DNA of 64,000 bases from Zingiber officinale (lineage: Eukaryota; Streptophyta; Magnoliopsida; Zingiberales; Zingiberaceae). The stretch lies in NCBI RefSeq assembly GCF_018446385.1, contig NC_056001.1:6529600-6593599 (forward strand), given 5' to 3'. The notes below the pieces were generated by a model that had not been told where the DNA came from, ran no database searches, and saw only the letters and a program-made list of their open reading frames with translations. Positions 12,357-22,675 of the stretch are shown piece after piece (position 1 is the stretch's first letter; the number at the start of each line of letters is the position of its first letter). Position numbers and translations under genes: made by a program.

Positions 12357-12366
12357 TCTATATAGC
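12357..12366 (-). promoter_or_regulatory. probable LDH TATA box
   Basis: The minus strand reads GCTATATAGA here, about 110 bp upstream of the LDH start codon, a plausible TATA-box position for a short 5' UTR. The element is inferred from sequence and position only. Confidence 0.5.
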
Positions 12367-12597
12367 GATAGCAATTCCTTGATATATTTTTTTTAATTGA
12401 CATGGATAGCTTATGCCAACTAACGGACAATCGATTTGGTTTTAATGAAGTTTTTTTCATTGGTATAAATCAGACAACGCTCATTGCGGATAATTTCTCA
12501 GTCAAGCATTCAGGCCAATTAATTAGCCAAAGTTAAGATTTGATCCATATGTGTTTTTAGAAACTAAGAATGCGTTTTACATTACCTGGGGCATTTA

Positions 12598-12854
12598 GGG
12601 CATCTGCAGTGGGAGCCTATGTGGCTGTGGGGAGGGAGCTAGTGGTAGAAAGCACCTTTGATTCAACGAAAGATCGGTTCCGTGTTTACGGAGCTATTCC
12701 TTCATTATTTTTTTTATTAAAATATTTTTTTTTTAGTTTTTTTGTTTAGAGATTTTTTTAATAATGAAAAGATATGTAAAATTTTTTAATTTTGACATAG
12801 TATTGATATAGCATGGAATGAGCTCATAACAAGTTTTCACGACTATGAATACTC
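12598..12854. mobile_element. PIF/Harbinger-like MITE upstream of LDH (257 bp)
   Basis: It is bounded by the 3-bp duplication tta (12595-12597 and 12855-12857). The ends gggcatctgcagtggg and, reverse-complemented, gagtattcatagtcgtg are imperfect inverted repeats of the 'gagcatctgcaatggg' type. The core is AT-rich without an ORF. The TTA duplication is characteristic of PIF/Harbinger non-autonomous elements. It lies about 350 bp upstream of the LDH start codon. Confidence 0.6.
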
Positions 12855-12857
12855 TTA

Positions 12858-14452
12858 GAAATGCGTTGATTGAAGGAGACACGGTAAGCATGGTGGATCG
12901 AAATGAAGCCCATTTATCAATTTTAAATAACTTTTATTCAAATTTAACTTTTTAAGAAATTAAAATATAACATTCAGTAGGTGATAGGGCCCTCATTGTC
13001 CTTCATTTAACACAAGGCCAGCAAAACAAAACACCTGTCACCCTCACCGATGACCTAACAAAGCACCTAAAAGATGAGAATGGAGATCTCTGTAACAATT
13101 GAATCCTCCCGGAGTCGATCGTAATTTATCTCTTCTGTGTTGATCTTGAGACGAATTAGTGGGGACGTTAGGGAAGAATATATTCGTCTTTTTACCATAA
13201 CGGAAGTGAGTGTTCTCTTTCCAAGAGCAAGGTAACAAGTATTATAAGCAGCCTTTACAACAGCACTTGCCCTAGAAATATGTTATATAACTATAGATAG
13301 ATTGGCACGAAGAATTGTACTTGATTTATCCTAAACTGTGTAAATAAATTTGTTAAAAGCATGAACAATTAACTATCAACTAACGAGCAGCAGCATGTAT
13401 ACAGTGTCGCATGTCATGCAGGTTTGGTGTGACGTAAAACTTTCAATAAAAAGTACTTAAAAATATTGCTCGCTTTTAATATATATATATAGCCAAAGTG
13501 AAATAAAAGTTTGCTCGGATAATAAGTCAACATATTGGAAAAATTAATTATATTCTTTTAGCAATAGCTTGAGACTATTTGCCTTAATTTACACAGTAAG
13601 AGACCATTGGTACTAATGAAAATAATATATAATTAAAATTTAGATCATGGACCAAAAATTCATAGACAAGATCATAATGCATCAAGTGGATGTCAGTTGA
13701 CGTTGATTTGTACAGCCTGTTGATTAAATTGGCTGAACTAATATTGTCTGGAGAAATAAATCAAATACAATTTTTTTTTTAAAAAATACAATTTTAAATG
13801 CTAAACATCTTGTAAAAGATTCATCATTGTAATAACACTCGCATAGTGTTCTGAGAGTTAGATAATTTTGTTCTTTCGTTTTCGTGTTAATTTAATAGAT
13901 ATATACATTTAATTAGAGATGAATTTAGCAAGAGTAATAATAGAGTTGTTACGGGATTGGGACAAGGCATGGTGCCATGATCCATGTCCCAATTGCGCAT
14001 ATGCAATCTAATAATGCAACTTAACTCTAATAATATTATGAACTATTGGCTGACTAGAACTTGTAGATGTTGTGTAACATCAATCATTGTTCATAAATAA
14101 TTGCTTCATGAGTGGGCTTTTTATTTATTAGCGTAATACAAAGATTTCTATCATAAACACATATTAACTATAATTATGCATCTCATAGATCACTATACTT
14201 ATCAAAAGTCACATCAAAAGAATCTGTGTGATCTTCAAAATTTTGACCTTTAAATAGATGTGTGTGAGAAAGTAGGAAAGAAAAAGACTAGGCTAAACAG
14301 GCACACAAGTCAATCTTTATGAGCTAGTAGGAAGTTGAATCCTTTGAGGGATTCCTCTGGATGTCAACTACAAGCACCAAAATTATTAGCATTCGGTAAA
14401 TAAACTAAACTGAAACAAAATAAATAAATAAATAATAATAATTCATCCGGTC
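12858..14452. other. AT-rich intergenic region, no gene
   Basis: No convincing coding frame is seen on either strand. The only ORF (13044-13238, minus) has no family features. The stretch ends in an (aat)n microsatellite that was the target of the next insertion. Confidence 0.5.
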
Positions 14453-15377
14453 CGAAAGTCGATAAGATGAAAAGTTGAAGATGTGACGTTCTCATTAACT
14501 GTCCGTAGACTCCGCTCCGATATGCAACACAGATTACGTCAGTGCCGAATCAGGGAAGGGGTCCCCGACGTTGACCCTCCAACGTTCAAGTCAGTCACCG
14601 ACGATGATGTAGAAGGCGGAGCAACAACAAGAATGAACAGTAGCCAAAATAGTGTCTATTGCATACCTCCGTCGATACTTGGACCCCCCTTTATATAGAG
14701 CTCCTATAGCGCGCGTGCACGCTTCCCAAGGCGAGCACGCTTCCCAAAACTTCTCCTAAAAAGACTTTTCAGTAAATTGTCCCTGACATAGTACTTTAAC
14801 AGGCAGAGCATATCTCTGAAGTGACAGTGGAAGCTTCCGTCGTACGATCTTCTGGTTGTGTATACCCGGTGTCAGCGGCACTAACTCCCAAAAGGATGCT
14901 GATGAATAACAGCGGGAGTATGTTGCTAGGCCGAGCGGGTTGGCCGCTTGGCCGGAGCTTCACTGCTCCTGTGTCCCGTCCACTCGGCCGTAACGCTGCT
15001 GTTCTTGTGTCTCGTCCGCTCGACCGGAACTCCCTTGTGCTTGTGTCACGTCCACTCGGCCCAAGTTTCGCTCTGCCAATGTTGAGTCCTACTACCTGGC
15101 CGAGCGGGATAGCCGCTTGGCCAGGTTTCTGCACATCGTCTCCTCCTCCGTCCAACGCCCAATATTTCATTGAGCGTCGATCATTTGATACCTCCCTATG
15201 TCAAAGACGAAATCAGATCGGAACCTTCTCCACCCAGGATCAGCCCGGAACCTTCTCCCCCCGGTCGGGCATGATCACCCGATCGACCAATGATATCTAA
15301 ACATGGACCGCCTTGATTTTGACCTTCATCGTGATAACTATCCTCCGCGGGATGGGATCCCTTCTTATTATTACATC

Positions 15378-15378
<1 letters not shown>
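14453..15378 (-). mobile_element. Tat-like Gypsy solo LTR in an AAT microsatellite
   Basis: This 926-bp sequence is homologous throughout to the solo LTR at 4961-5872 (same 'gtccgaaagtcgat', 'cctttatatagagctcctata' and 'ccccggtcggg' landmarks) and in the same orientation. It is flanked by ataat on both sides (14448-14452 and 15379-15383), although the repetitive target makes the duplication less decisive. The expected terminal TG has become TC. No interior remains. Confidence 0.8.

Positions 15379-15434
<56 letters not shown>
15379..15434. repeat. (AAT)n microsatellite
   Basis: About 19 uninterrupted AAT/ATA units sit on the right side of the solo LTR. A shorter run of the same unit lies on its left, so the LTR split one microsatellite. 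Confidence 0.9.
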
Positions 15435-15435
<1 letters not shown>

Positions 15436-16006
15436 GAGCAGAAGTTGAAATTTGAGAGCATCTCAAGTTACAAAGTAAGCTAAGCTATTGTAGCAGGAAG
15501 TCTATCGCCTAGCTGCGACTTGACGTGTCCATGGATATCACTAAATAAAACTGATGCCTGAACTGATTTGGTGATTGTGGTTAACTGATCACCTAATCTC
15601 TCGGACTGGAAGAGCAGCATGTAACCCTATCTTGTATGTGAGTTTGATCTGGAAAGGACTTGTAGATATATATGAGTTAAAATTATGTATCTTGGATTGA
15701 ATATTTGAGCCGTACATGCAATTTATATGCTCAAATTAGTATAGTATGGATGAAAAAACAAAATGGATGAAAGCCAATCAGTTGCTTCGTCAATGAAATA
15801 GGAGCTTGTTCACAATTTTTTTTTTTTTTCCAGAAATAGGAGGCCATGGATTTGAGGCCTTTATAGTGCATGATTAGCATTGTCCTGCTAACTGATGAGA
15901 GGAAAAAAAACACTTATAAGGTTTCCTTAGAAAGAATTAGTTAGGAATTCATTACAAGTAGAAATAGATTAAATGGCCAAGATGTATGGGGTTATATGAA
16001 TGCATC
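15435..16006. other. intergenic, no gene
   Basis: The stretch is AT-rich with a T-run near 15819. The minus-strand ORF at 15731-15913 is low-complexity and not credible. Confidence 0.5.
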
Positions 16007-16011
16007 ATCCA

Positions 16012-16879
16012 TGATACGGTGATAAAGATAGACCCTCCAAAAATGAATCAAAATGTCGAAGACTTGCTTGTGTGGCGGTTAAAGTCAAGAAAAGGACAAA
16101 AGTATCAACAATAGTAGGGGCATACCCAAACTGGCCACATGGTCAGTCGAACATGAGAGTCCGACCAAGCGTCCCACTTGGCCGGACTTTATGTGTCAAC
16201 CCGAGACAAGCAAGCCATCCTCACTGCTGAGCGTTGAGTGAAATCGACGTCCTCAGTTGATCGAGGATGTGGGTCGATCGGACACGTTGTTCCTTTACGG
16301 CCAAAGAAGAGGCCGAGTGAAGATCGGGTCATCAGCCGTGACCCATAAGGTCGAGCTGGAGGTTCTCCTGAGTGACGACCGATCAGCCTAACGCGAATCC
16401 CATGTACCTTTCATGTCACTCTTTTGGAAGTTTATGTTGTAAATGACAAAGAATATCTTGTAGGTAAATCATGTTTTAGAAGCTTCCAACCCATCGAATC
16501 ATAGAGATTTTCATACTTGTTTAAGAAAAGGTGTCAAAAATACTTTATGGTCTGTTCTTTCTTAGGAAAGCTTTTGGAAGCATGTAAATGTTTTGAGATG
16601 TGTGAGTAAATACAATAGTGGCATTATAAAAAGACGTCTTCATTTACAAGTGAGGGTATGGATGCTCTATATTTTCAACACTCGTTGTTATAGTTTTCTT
16701 CCACTCTTTTCTTCTCTCGAATCGTACACTGATTTGAACATCGAACGACCAACATCGGGACCCCTTCCTTGTCCCGACATTAACACTCTCTGTATTGCAG
16801 GATAGCACCGAGTCTTCATTTGGTCAACAATAAAGCTACGTTTCCAGCCAATCACCTTCACCGCTTTCGGACAGGATCA
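16012..16879 (+). repeat. left LTR of the inverted-LTR element (868 bp)
   Basis: It starts TGATACGGTG and ends gacaggatca. It contains 'ggccacatggtcagtcg' and 'gaccaagcgtcccacttgg' blocks that recur reverse-complemented at 18540-18620. A short gag-like start (ATG near 16926, MEDAGK) follows its primer site. Confidence 0.82.
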
Positions 16880-17089
16880 TATTTAGCGCAGTCTGTGAAA
16901 ACTACACCTAATCTAGAACGTGAAGATGGAAGACGCCGGAAAACTTTCTACCATTGTCATCATCATGACTTTGGATAATTTGAATAAACAAAGCACTGCC
17001 ACAGTGTGGGAGCAAGAAACGAAAGGTCAAATCTGTATAAGATGAGTTGTGATAAAGTTAACGGAGGTCAATGACCATCTTTCCTGACT

Positions 17090-17425
17090 AACTCGACTAG
17101 CCGATCCACCACTCTTCTTGGTCGATCTACCACTCTGCCTGGCTAAGCTGAGCCACTTTTCCTGGCCGAGTTAAGCTAACTAGTTCGCCTGGCCGATTTG
17201 CCACTCTTCTTGGTTGATCTGTTACTCTTGCTTACCGATTCGCCACTCCACCTGGCCGAGCTGAGCCACTCTTCTTGGCAGAGCCAAGCCAAATAGTTCG
17301 TCGGGTTGATCCGCTACTCTTGTTGGCCGAGCTAAGCCACTCATCCTGGTTGAGCCAGGCCAACTTGTTCGCCTAGCCGATCCGCCACTTTTCTTGGCCG
17401 ATCCACTACTCTTGCTGGTCACGTT
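17090..17425. repeat. minisatellite of ~21-24 bp units inside the inverted-LTR element
   Basis: Variants of 'ccgatccgccactcttcttgg' and 'ccgagctgagccactc' alternate for about 330 bp. Array-type sequence between primer site and coding region also occurs in element G, suggesting a habit of these Tat-type elements. Confidence 0.7.
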
Positions 17426-17434
17426 CTAGCAGAT

Positions 17435-17584
17435 GGAGTCTTCATTTGGTCAATAGTAGAGTCATGTTGCCAACTAACCACCTTCGCCGCTTTCCAACAG
17501 ACGGTGCCAAATATGATCTTGTCCGAAAGCGATGAAGGTGGTTGGCTAGGAACGTGACTCTACTATTGACCAAATGAAGACTCC
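17435..17584. repeat. hairpin: 60-bp inverted arms around a 30-bp loop with a primer-binding site
   Basis: The arm 17435-17494 and the reverse complement of 17525-17584 align over 60 bp without gaps and with about 7 mismatches. Both are the last ~60 bp of the LTR. The loop (17495-17524) carries cagacggtgccaaatatgat, that is, the primer-binding site and LTR end of the right LTR on the minus strand. Confidence 0.8.
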
Positions 17585-18727
17585 ACACTATCTTGTAAGA
17601 GCATCCTCAATGGGGTGTTAAATGAGCATTATAATGTCTATTTAACACCTCCTCTCATTGTGAGTGGACATTATAATGCCCAGACACAAGAGAAAGAAGG
17701 GAGAGTGTTCAAAGGTTTGAACACTCATTCTCAATTTTTTTTATTTTCTTTGTTTTTTAAAATTGTAAAATGTTTAATATTATTTAAAAAATAGTAAAAG
17801 AGATGAGTGAGTGGACGGTGTAGCCCATAAATAATGAGTGTTAATGTTAAAAAGAATGTGAGTGAAAGATATATGTTGTTATAATGAGTATGTGACAGTG
17901 GGCCTCATACTTTTTGATGAGGTGGTGGATGCTATAACGAATTAGCGTTGCGGATGCTCTAACAAAGAGAGCGTTAGTATCAGGCCAGGGAGGGGACCTC
18001 GACGTTGGTCATCCGACGCTTAAGTCAATGCGTAATTCGGGAGAAGAAAATAGTGGAAGAAAACTGTAGCAATGAGTTTGTAAAAATATAGAGCATCGCA
18101 TACCCTCAGCTGTAAATAGAAACCCCCTTTTATAGTGTCACTGTTGTATTTGTGCATGTATCTCGAAGTATTTGCACGCTTTCCAAAGTATTTCTAAGAA
18201 AGGATGTCATAAAGTGTTTCTAACACTTTTTCTTAAACGACTACGCAAACAAGTGATTTAACATACTGAAAACTTCTAAAGCATGATTTACCTTCAGAAT
18301 ATTCTCTGTCTTTTATAGCATAAACTTCTAAAATAGTACGACATGACAGGTACATGGGGCTTGTGTTAGCCCGACCGATCGTCAATCAGGGGGACCGCCA
18401 GCTCGGCCTTATGGGTCACTGCTGACGACCTGGTCTTCATCGACCTCTTCCTTGGCCGTAAAGGAACAATGTGCCTGATTGGCTGAGGACGTCGGTTGGG
18501 TCACTCAATACTCAGTAGCAAGGATGGCTTGCTTGTCCCCGGTTGAGACATAAAGTTCGACCGAGTGGGACGCTCAGTTGGACTCTTATGTCCAACCGAC
18601 CATGTGGCCAGTTTGGGCATACCTTACTATTGTTAGTGCCTTTAAATTCTTCTTAACTTTGATCACAACACTAGCTGGTGTTCCATTTTTTGTCTCGTTT
18701 TTGGGATTTACCTTTATCGTCATATCA
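17514..18727 (-). repeat. right LTR of the inverted-LTR element (about 850 bp without its MITE)
   Basis: Reverse-complemented, it runs from TGATATGACG to gacaagatca and parallels 16012-16879. A 361-bp MITE at 17599-17959 splits it. Confidence 0.8.
17599..17959. mobile_element. PIF/Harbinger-like MITE (361 bp) inside the right LTR
   Basis: The terminal inverted repeats are gagcatcctcaatgg on the left and, reverse-complemented, gagcatccgcaacg on the right. The 3-bp duplication taa flanks it (17596-17598 and 17960-17962). The core is AT-rich without a transposase. LTR sequence resumes on both sides. Confidence 0.78.
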
Positions 18728-18814
18728 ATCCAGTTCATGTACACGCATACACGCATCCTGATCTACCTTCCTGAGGACATAAACAATCCGACATTAAGAT
18801 AAGCGAGCGGTAAA

Positions 18815-19891
18815 ATGGTTTGTAGAAGAGCTGCTCCTCTGTACATTCCTCTTTTCCAAGCCTTCTTTGTCGCCTCGGTCGTCGTCATCGTCAATTCTTT
18901 CGATCTGGAGCCCGAGAATGTGGCGGTGGCAATTGACGTGGCACATGAAGCCCTCACGAGAGTCGGGAATTGGGTAGAAGAGTCTTACGAGGTACTAAGG
19001 CAAGAAAAGGATGATGTGGTCATCGGTGCTGGTCTCGCGTTGACCGACTGCGTCAAACTCTATGAGGACAGTGAGCGACGGATCATGCAAGCGGCGACGG
19101 TGGGATATAATGACAATCTGACGTGGTTGAGTGCCATGCTGACTAGCCACCAGACGTGCACCAAGGAGCTGCAGAGGTGTAATGTGACAATGCCATCGCC
19201 GGTGGGAGACAGAACAATGGTGGTTCTCCGACAAGTTCTTGCAACGCACGCGCTACACATGCCGAAGTCAATAAGAAGGGCGAGTAGTTAACTAATATAA
19301 TCGTTGTTAATTATAATTATGACCTCAAATATATACCCATGGATCATTTTAATTAGGTACTGCTCTGTCTGATGGGACTACACGCAGAACAAAGCAGACA
19401 CTGTTATGGCTCAAAATGGATCAGTCAACTACAACACCATCAATGCGGTTGTCACGGCTCTAGGCAGACTTCGGTAGCAGAAGAGAAGTGGAAGACTGGC
19501 GTTGACATGAAATCCGACACCTACATAGAGGATGTCAAGGTCAACATGCACAACATAATGTTCGTCGGAGATGACATTGACAGTACTGTCGTCACTGGCT
19601 ATCGAAGTGTGCCAGATGGCTACACCCCCTTCAGCTCAGCCACCTTCAGTACGTAAATATATGCAAAAGTACTTAATCCTGAATTTCATTAATTAACTAA
19701 CAGTACTTACTCTTTGATTTATAGGCATGACACTTGTGACAGGGGACGGGTTCTGGGTGAGGGACATGACATTCGAGAACATGGCCAGGCTGGCGAAGTA
19801 CTATGCCGCAGCAATGACTGTGGCCTCCGACCGCTCTGTGTTCTACTGATGTCGCTTCTGCGGTACCAAGACACCCTCTTCCTGCACTCCC
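18815..19891 (+). pseudogene. pectinesterase (type I, PMEI + PME), 5' part, broken
   Basis: Pectinesterases de-esterify cell-wall pectin; type I forms carry an N-terminal inhibitor (PMEI) domain cut off during secretion. The ATG at 18815 opens 158 codons: a hydrophobic anchor (about residues 9-28) and then a PMEI domain with the typical DCVKLYEDS and TWLSAMLTSHQTC segments, ending at a stop at 19289. The catalytic domain begins near 19398 (VMAQNGSVNYNTINAV), stops at GRLR, and resumes in another frame with NIMFVGDD and VVTGYRSV. A probable intron follows (GT 19649, AG 19724), and then VTGDGFWVRDMTFEN. SVFY is followed by TGA where the family has an Arg codon (a CGA-to-TGA change would do it), then YQDTLFLHS. 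There Copia-1 interrupts the exon. The remainder is at 55770-56231. Confidence 0.85.
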
Positions 19892-20252
19892 TGTTGGAAA
19901 AAAGAAATTATAGAAGAAGAAATAAAAGAGTTATGAGAGGAAAATCTACTTTATGTGGAGGAGAAGAATCTCTACGTGGAAGAGGATGAGAATAAAACAA
20001 ACAACTCTCAACTTGCTTCATTCATTGAAAAAAGGTACATATTTATAGGCTTATTGGATAAGCGCTAAACTTTTTTTATTCTATCTTTACGAACTCTTAT
20101 CCTTATCAAAATTGCCACCTCTTCAAATTCTATCCCTATCTTCTTATCATGAACTCTCATTCTTATCAAATTCTATCCCTATCTTCTTATCAAGAAATGC
20201 CACCTCATCTCATTTTTATCTCTATTAATAAAATAAATTTTAATTTCCAACA
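19892..20252 (-). repeat. Copia-1 3' LTR (left)
   Basis: It starts TGTTGGAAAAAAG and ends TTTCCAACA. It pairs with 55404-55764. Confidence 0.9.
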
Positions 20253-20430
20253 CTCCCTCTTAAACTTGATTTTGTGACTCTAAGTAAATATCGCATCTTG
20301 AATTCTTGATAAAGTCTTCCAATTTGAGAGGCTTGGTAAAAATATCAGCAACTTTATCTTGAAACTTTATATATTCCACTTGCACCTCTTTTCTTGTAAT
20401 GCACTCTTTGATATAGTGATAGCGCGTATT
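20253..20430 (-). pseudogene. Copia-1 RNase H C-terminal tail
   Basis: Read on the minus strand, this carries the end of the Copia RNase H domain, with RYHYIKECI followed by DKVADIFTKPLKLEDF, the classic closing motif of Copia pol, just before the polypurine tract and LTR. It is cut from the rest of pol by solo LTR I. Confidence 0.85.
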
Positions 20431-21431
20431 TGTTGGAACCCCAAGGTTGTTTTGGTGTGATCAACATGTTAAGTTAGGTCCTGTGTGTTTCTAACCTTGT
20501 GTCTAAGTGTGCAGGAGCTTAGGAGCACAGGTACTCGAGCGGAAGACGCAGCTAGCGAGAAGGACGGCACGTTGTGCGTCCGAGGGACGAGGTGCTACGG
20601 AAGAGTACACCGGCGGACGAGAAGGAAGTGCGCGCGGTGGTTCCGAGGTACGAAAGCCGGAGCGGAAGATTGCTCGGGGAGCAAGAGACGAAGCTAGCAC
20701 GAAGGTCGGCACGGGGTGCGACCGAGGGACGAAGTCTGCGGATGAGTACCCTGGTGGACGAGAAGGAACACGCGGCAATTATGAGGGACGAGAAGACGGA
20801 GGGAAGCACGCTCGAGAAGACCGGAAGATGGGTTCGGGTGAGCCCTATTCCGGATGGCAGAGATCACCCAAGCAAACGGAGCCAGAGCGAACAGACTCGG
20901 ACCGAGATGAGCTGGATCGAGACGAGCTGAACCGGAGTCGAAAAGTCAACTTATGTTGACCTTAGGGCTCCGGGCGCCCGGAATCGACTTTTCAACAAGA
21001 TCGAGTTTTGACTCGATCCGACCGTTGGGGGATAAAATTTATCCCCCCCAGGGCGCCCGGAACCCTTCCAGGCGCCCGGACCAAGACTATAAATATAGCC
21101 TTGGTCCAGAAGCTTAAACAGAACTCACTGATTGTAAATCCAGTGCTTGCACACTCTCTTTTAGTCTAAGCTTCTGTTTTCTGCACTTCAACGCTGTACG
21201 AGGCTTCTCCGCCCGAAAGAGTTTTATTAAGCTCAATCTTCCTTGGATTAACAACCACATCGGTTGTAACCAAGTAAATCTTTTGTGCCTCGCTTTTCTT
21301 TATGCTTTTAATTTATCTGCTTAACTTAATTATGCAAGTGTTAGCCTAAAGAGTTCGAGGAGGGTTTGTTTTCCTTTTTGTGTTAGCAGGATATCCAACA
21401 ACCCCCTCCTAGCCGGCCCAACGGTCCTACA
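20431..21431 (+). mobile_element. solo LTR I (Copia-2 family) inside Copia-1 RNase H
   Basis: This 1001-bp LTR runs TGTTGGAACCCC ... GGTCCTACA with perfect target duplication gtatt (20426-20430 and 21432-21436). It is homologous to the Copia-2 LTRs (22676-23691 and 52947-53958), sharing the 'gcgcccggaa' and 'ctataaatatagccttgg' (promoter-like) blocks. The open frames inside (20507-20959 and 20574-20930) are GC-rich U3 sequence repeated in all copies of the LTR. Confidence 0.9.
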
Positions 21432-21436
21432 GTATT

Positions 21437-22675
21437 GATGTGCTTGCTTCTATCATGGAAGACTTTATTATCAACTCGAATCTTGGTTGTCTTATGCCCT
21501 TTAGGAAGTGGAGTTAACTCCCATATACCATTCTTTTTGATTGCATTGATTTCTTCATCCATCGCATCTTTCCACTTTTTGCTCTTTATAGCTTCTTGGA
21601 AATCCATAGGCTCGCAATCCGCAAAGAGACAAAATAGACTAATATTATCTTGATTTTCAATTACCTCATAAATTTCCCGTAAGCTTCTAAAGCATGGTAC
21701 TCTTTTACTTGAATTTTCAATTGAAGTTGATGGAGATGAATTTCCTTGAGTACTTGATGTTGGTGTTACCAATGGAGTAGTAGACTCCTCTTTTTATTTG
21801 CTTCACCCTTGGTTGTTCTACATCTTCTTCTTCAGAGTATGGGAAGAAGTTGTAATCTTCATTTTGAGATTCCCAATTTCATTCTTCTTCTTTATTAAAT
21901 ACGACATCCCAGCTAATTATTGTCTTCCCAGTATCTGGATTGTAAAGCTTATACACTTTTGAGTTAGTATCATAGCCAATAAAAATAACTTCTTACTTTT
22001 ATCATCCAGTTTGCTTCTTGCTTCATTAGGCACATGAACGTGAGCTATACTTCCAAACACTCTTAGATGAGAAATCCTAGGTTTCCTTCTGCTCCATGCT
22101 TCTTGTGGTGTCTTGCCCCACACACTCCTTGTTAGTGATCGATTAGATAAGTATACTGCACATGCAACTGCTTCTGCCCAAAGTTCCTTTGGTAGCCTCT
22201 TGCTTTTGAGAATGTTCCTTGCTATGTTAAGGATGGCTCAATTCTTTTGTTCCGCCACTCCATTTTGTTGAGGGGATCTTGGAACTATCAACCGTCGTCG
22301 TATTCCGTTGGCTTTACAAAATTCTTGAAACTCCTTTGAAGTAAATTCTCCTCCTCGATCAGAACGCATAGCTTTGATCTTGAAACCACTATCCTTTCTA
22401 TAGTCTCTTTAAATTCCTTGAATATGCCGAAGACCTCCGATTTTTTGCTTCAAGAAGTATACCCAAGTTTTTCAAGAAAAATGATCTATAAAAAAAATGA
22501 AATAATTACTCTTACCAAGTGAACTTGGCTTTATCGGACCGCAAACATCCATATGTATAAGTTCAAGCGGCTTCTAGGTTCTTGAACATAACTCCTTTAG
22601 AAAACCTCTTCTGAATTGCTCCCACGTAGACATGCTTTACATAATTAATCAGGATGTTTAATGCAGGGTAGTCCT
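21437..22675 (-). pseudogene. Copia-1 integrase and start of reverse transcriptase, broken
   Basis: From right to left: integrase core fragments (for example ELIHMDVCGPIKPSS) in several frames; the integrase C-terminal segment at 22123-21917 (TPQEAWSRRKPRISHLRVFG, KLDDKSKK); an acidic/Ser linker; then the RT opening (EPMDFQEAIKSKKWKDAMDEE, WELTPLPKGHKTT) at about 21670-21500. After the RT opening the frame jumps straight to the RNase H segment VFHDRSKHINT, so most of RT and RNase H has been deleted. Several frameshifts and stops remain. The right end at 22675 is the Copia-2 insertion site; the preceding part of pol is at 53959 onward. Confidence 0.85.

Larger units (their letters stand above)
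16012..18727. mobile_element. Tat-like retroelement with two LTRs in head-to-head (inverted) orientation
   Basis: The left LTR (16012-16879, plus) and right LTR (17514-18727, minus, with a MITE inside) are the same family. Both start TGATACG / TGATATGACG at their outer ends and end with gacaggatca / gacaagatca at their inner ends, so they converge. Each is followed inward by its own primer-binding-site-like sequence (atttagcgcagtctgtg; on the minus strand atttggcaccgtctgttgg). The whole unit is flanked by a perfect 5-bp duplication, atcca (16007-16011 and 18728-18732), so it apparently integrated as one molecule. The centre holds only a gag start, a minisatellite and a 60-bp-arm hairpin. It ends 88 bp before the pectinesterase ATG. 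Confidence 0.82.

Noticed and set aside
13044-13238. 64-codon minus-strand ORF in the LDH upstream region
   Set aside because: No recognisable domain, no splice or promoter context, and AT-rich surroundings.
16012-18727. DNA transposon with long terminal inverted repeats
   Set aside because: The inverted arms are LTRs of a known Tat-like family in this window, with primer-binding sites next to them and a 5-bp duplication; there is no transposase.
20507-20959. 150-codon plus-strand ORF, also present at 22752-23165 and 53007-53396 in varied form
   Set aside because: It lies in the U3 part of Copia-2-family LTRs, frames differ between copies, and the sequence is Arg/Glu-rich low complexity. 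It is LTR sequence, not a gene.
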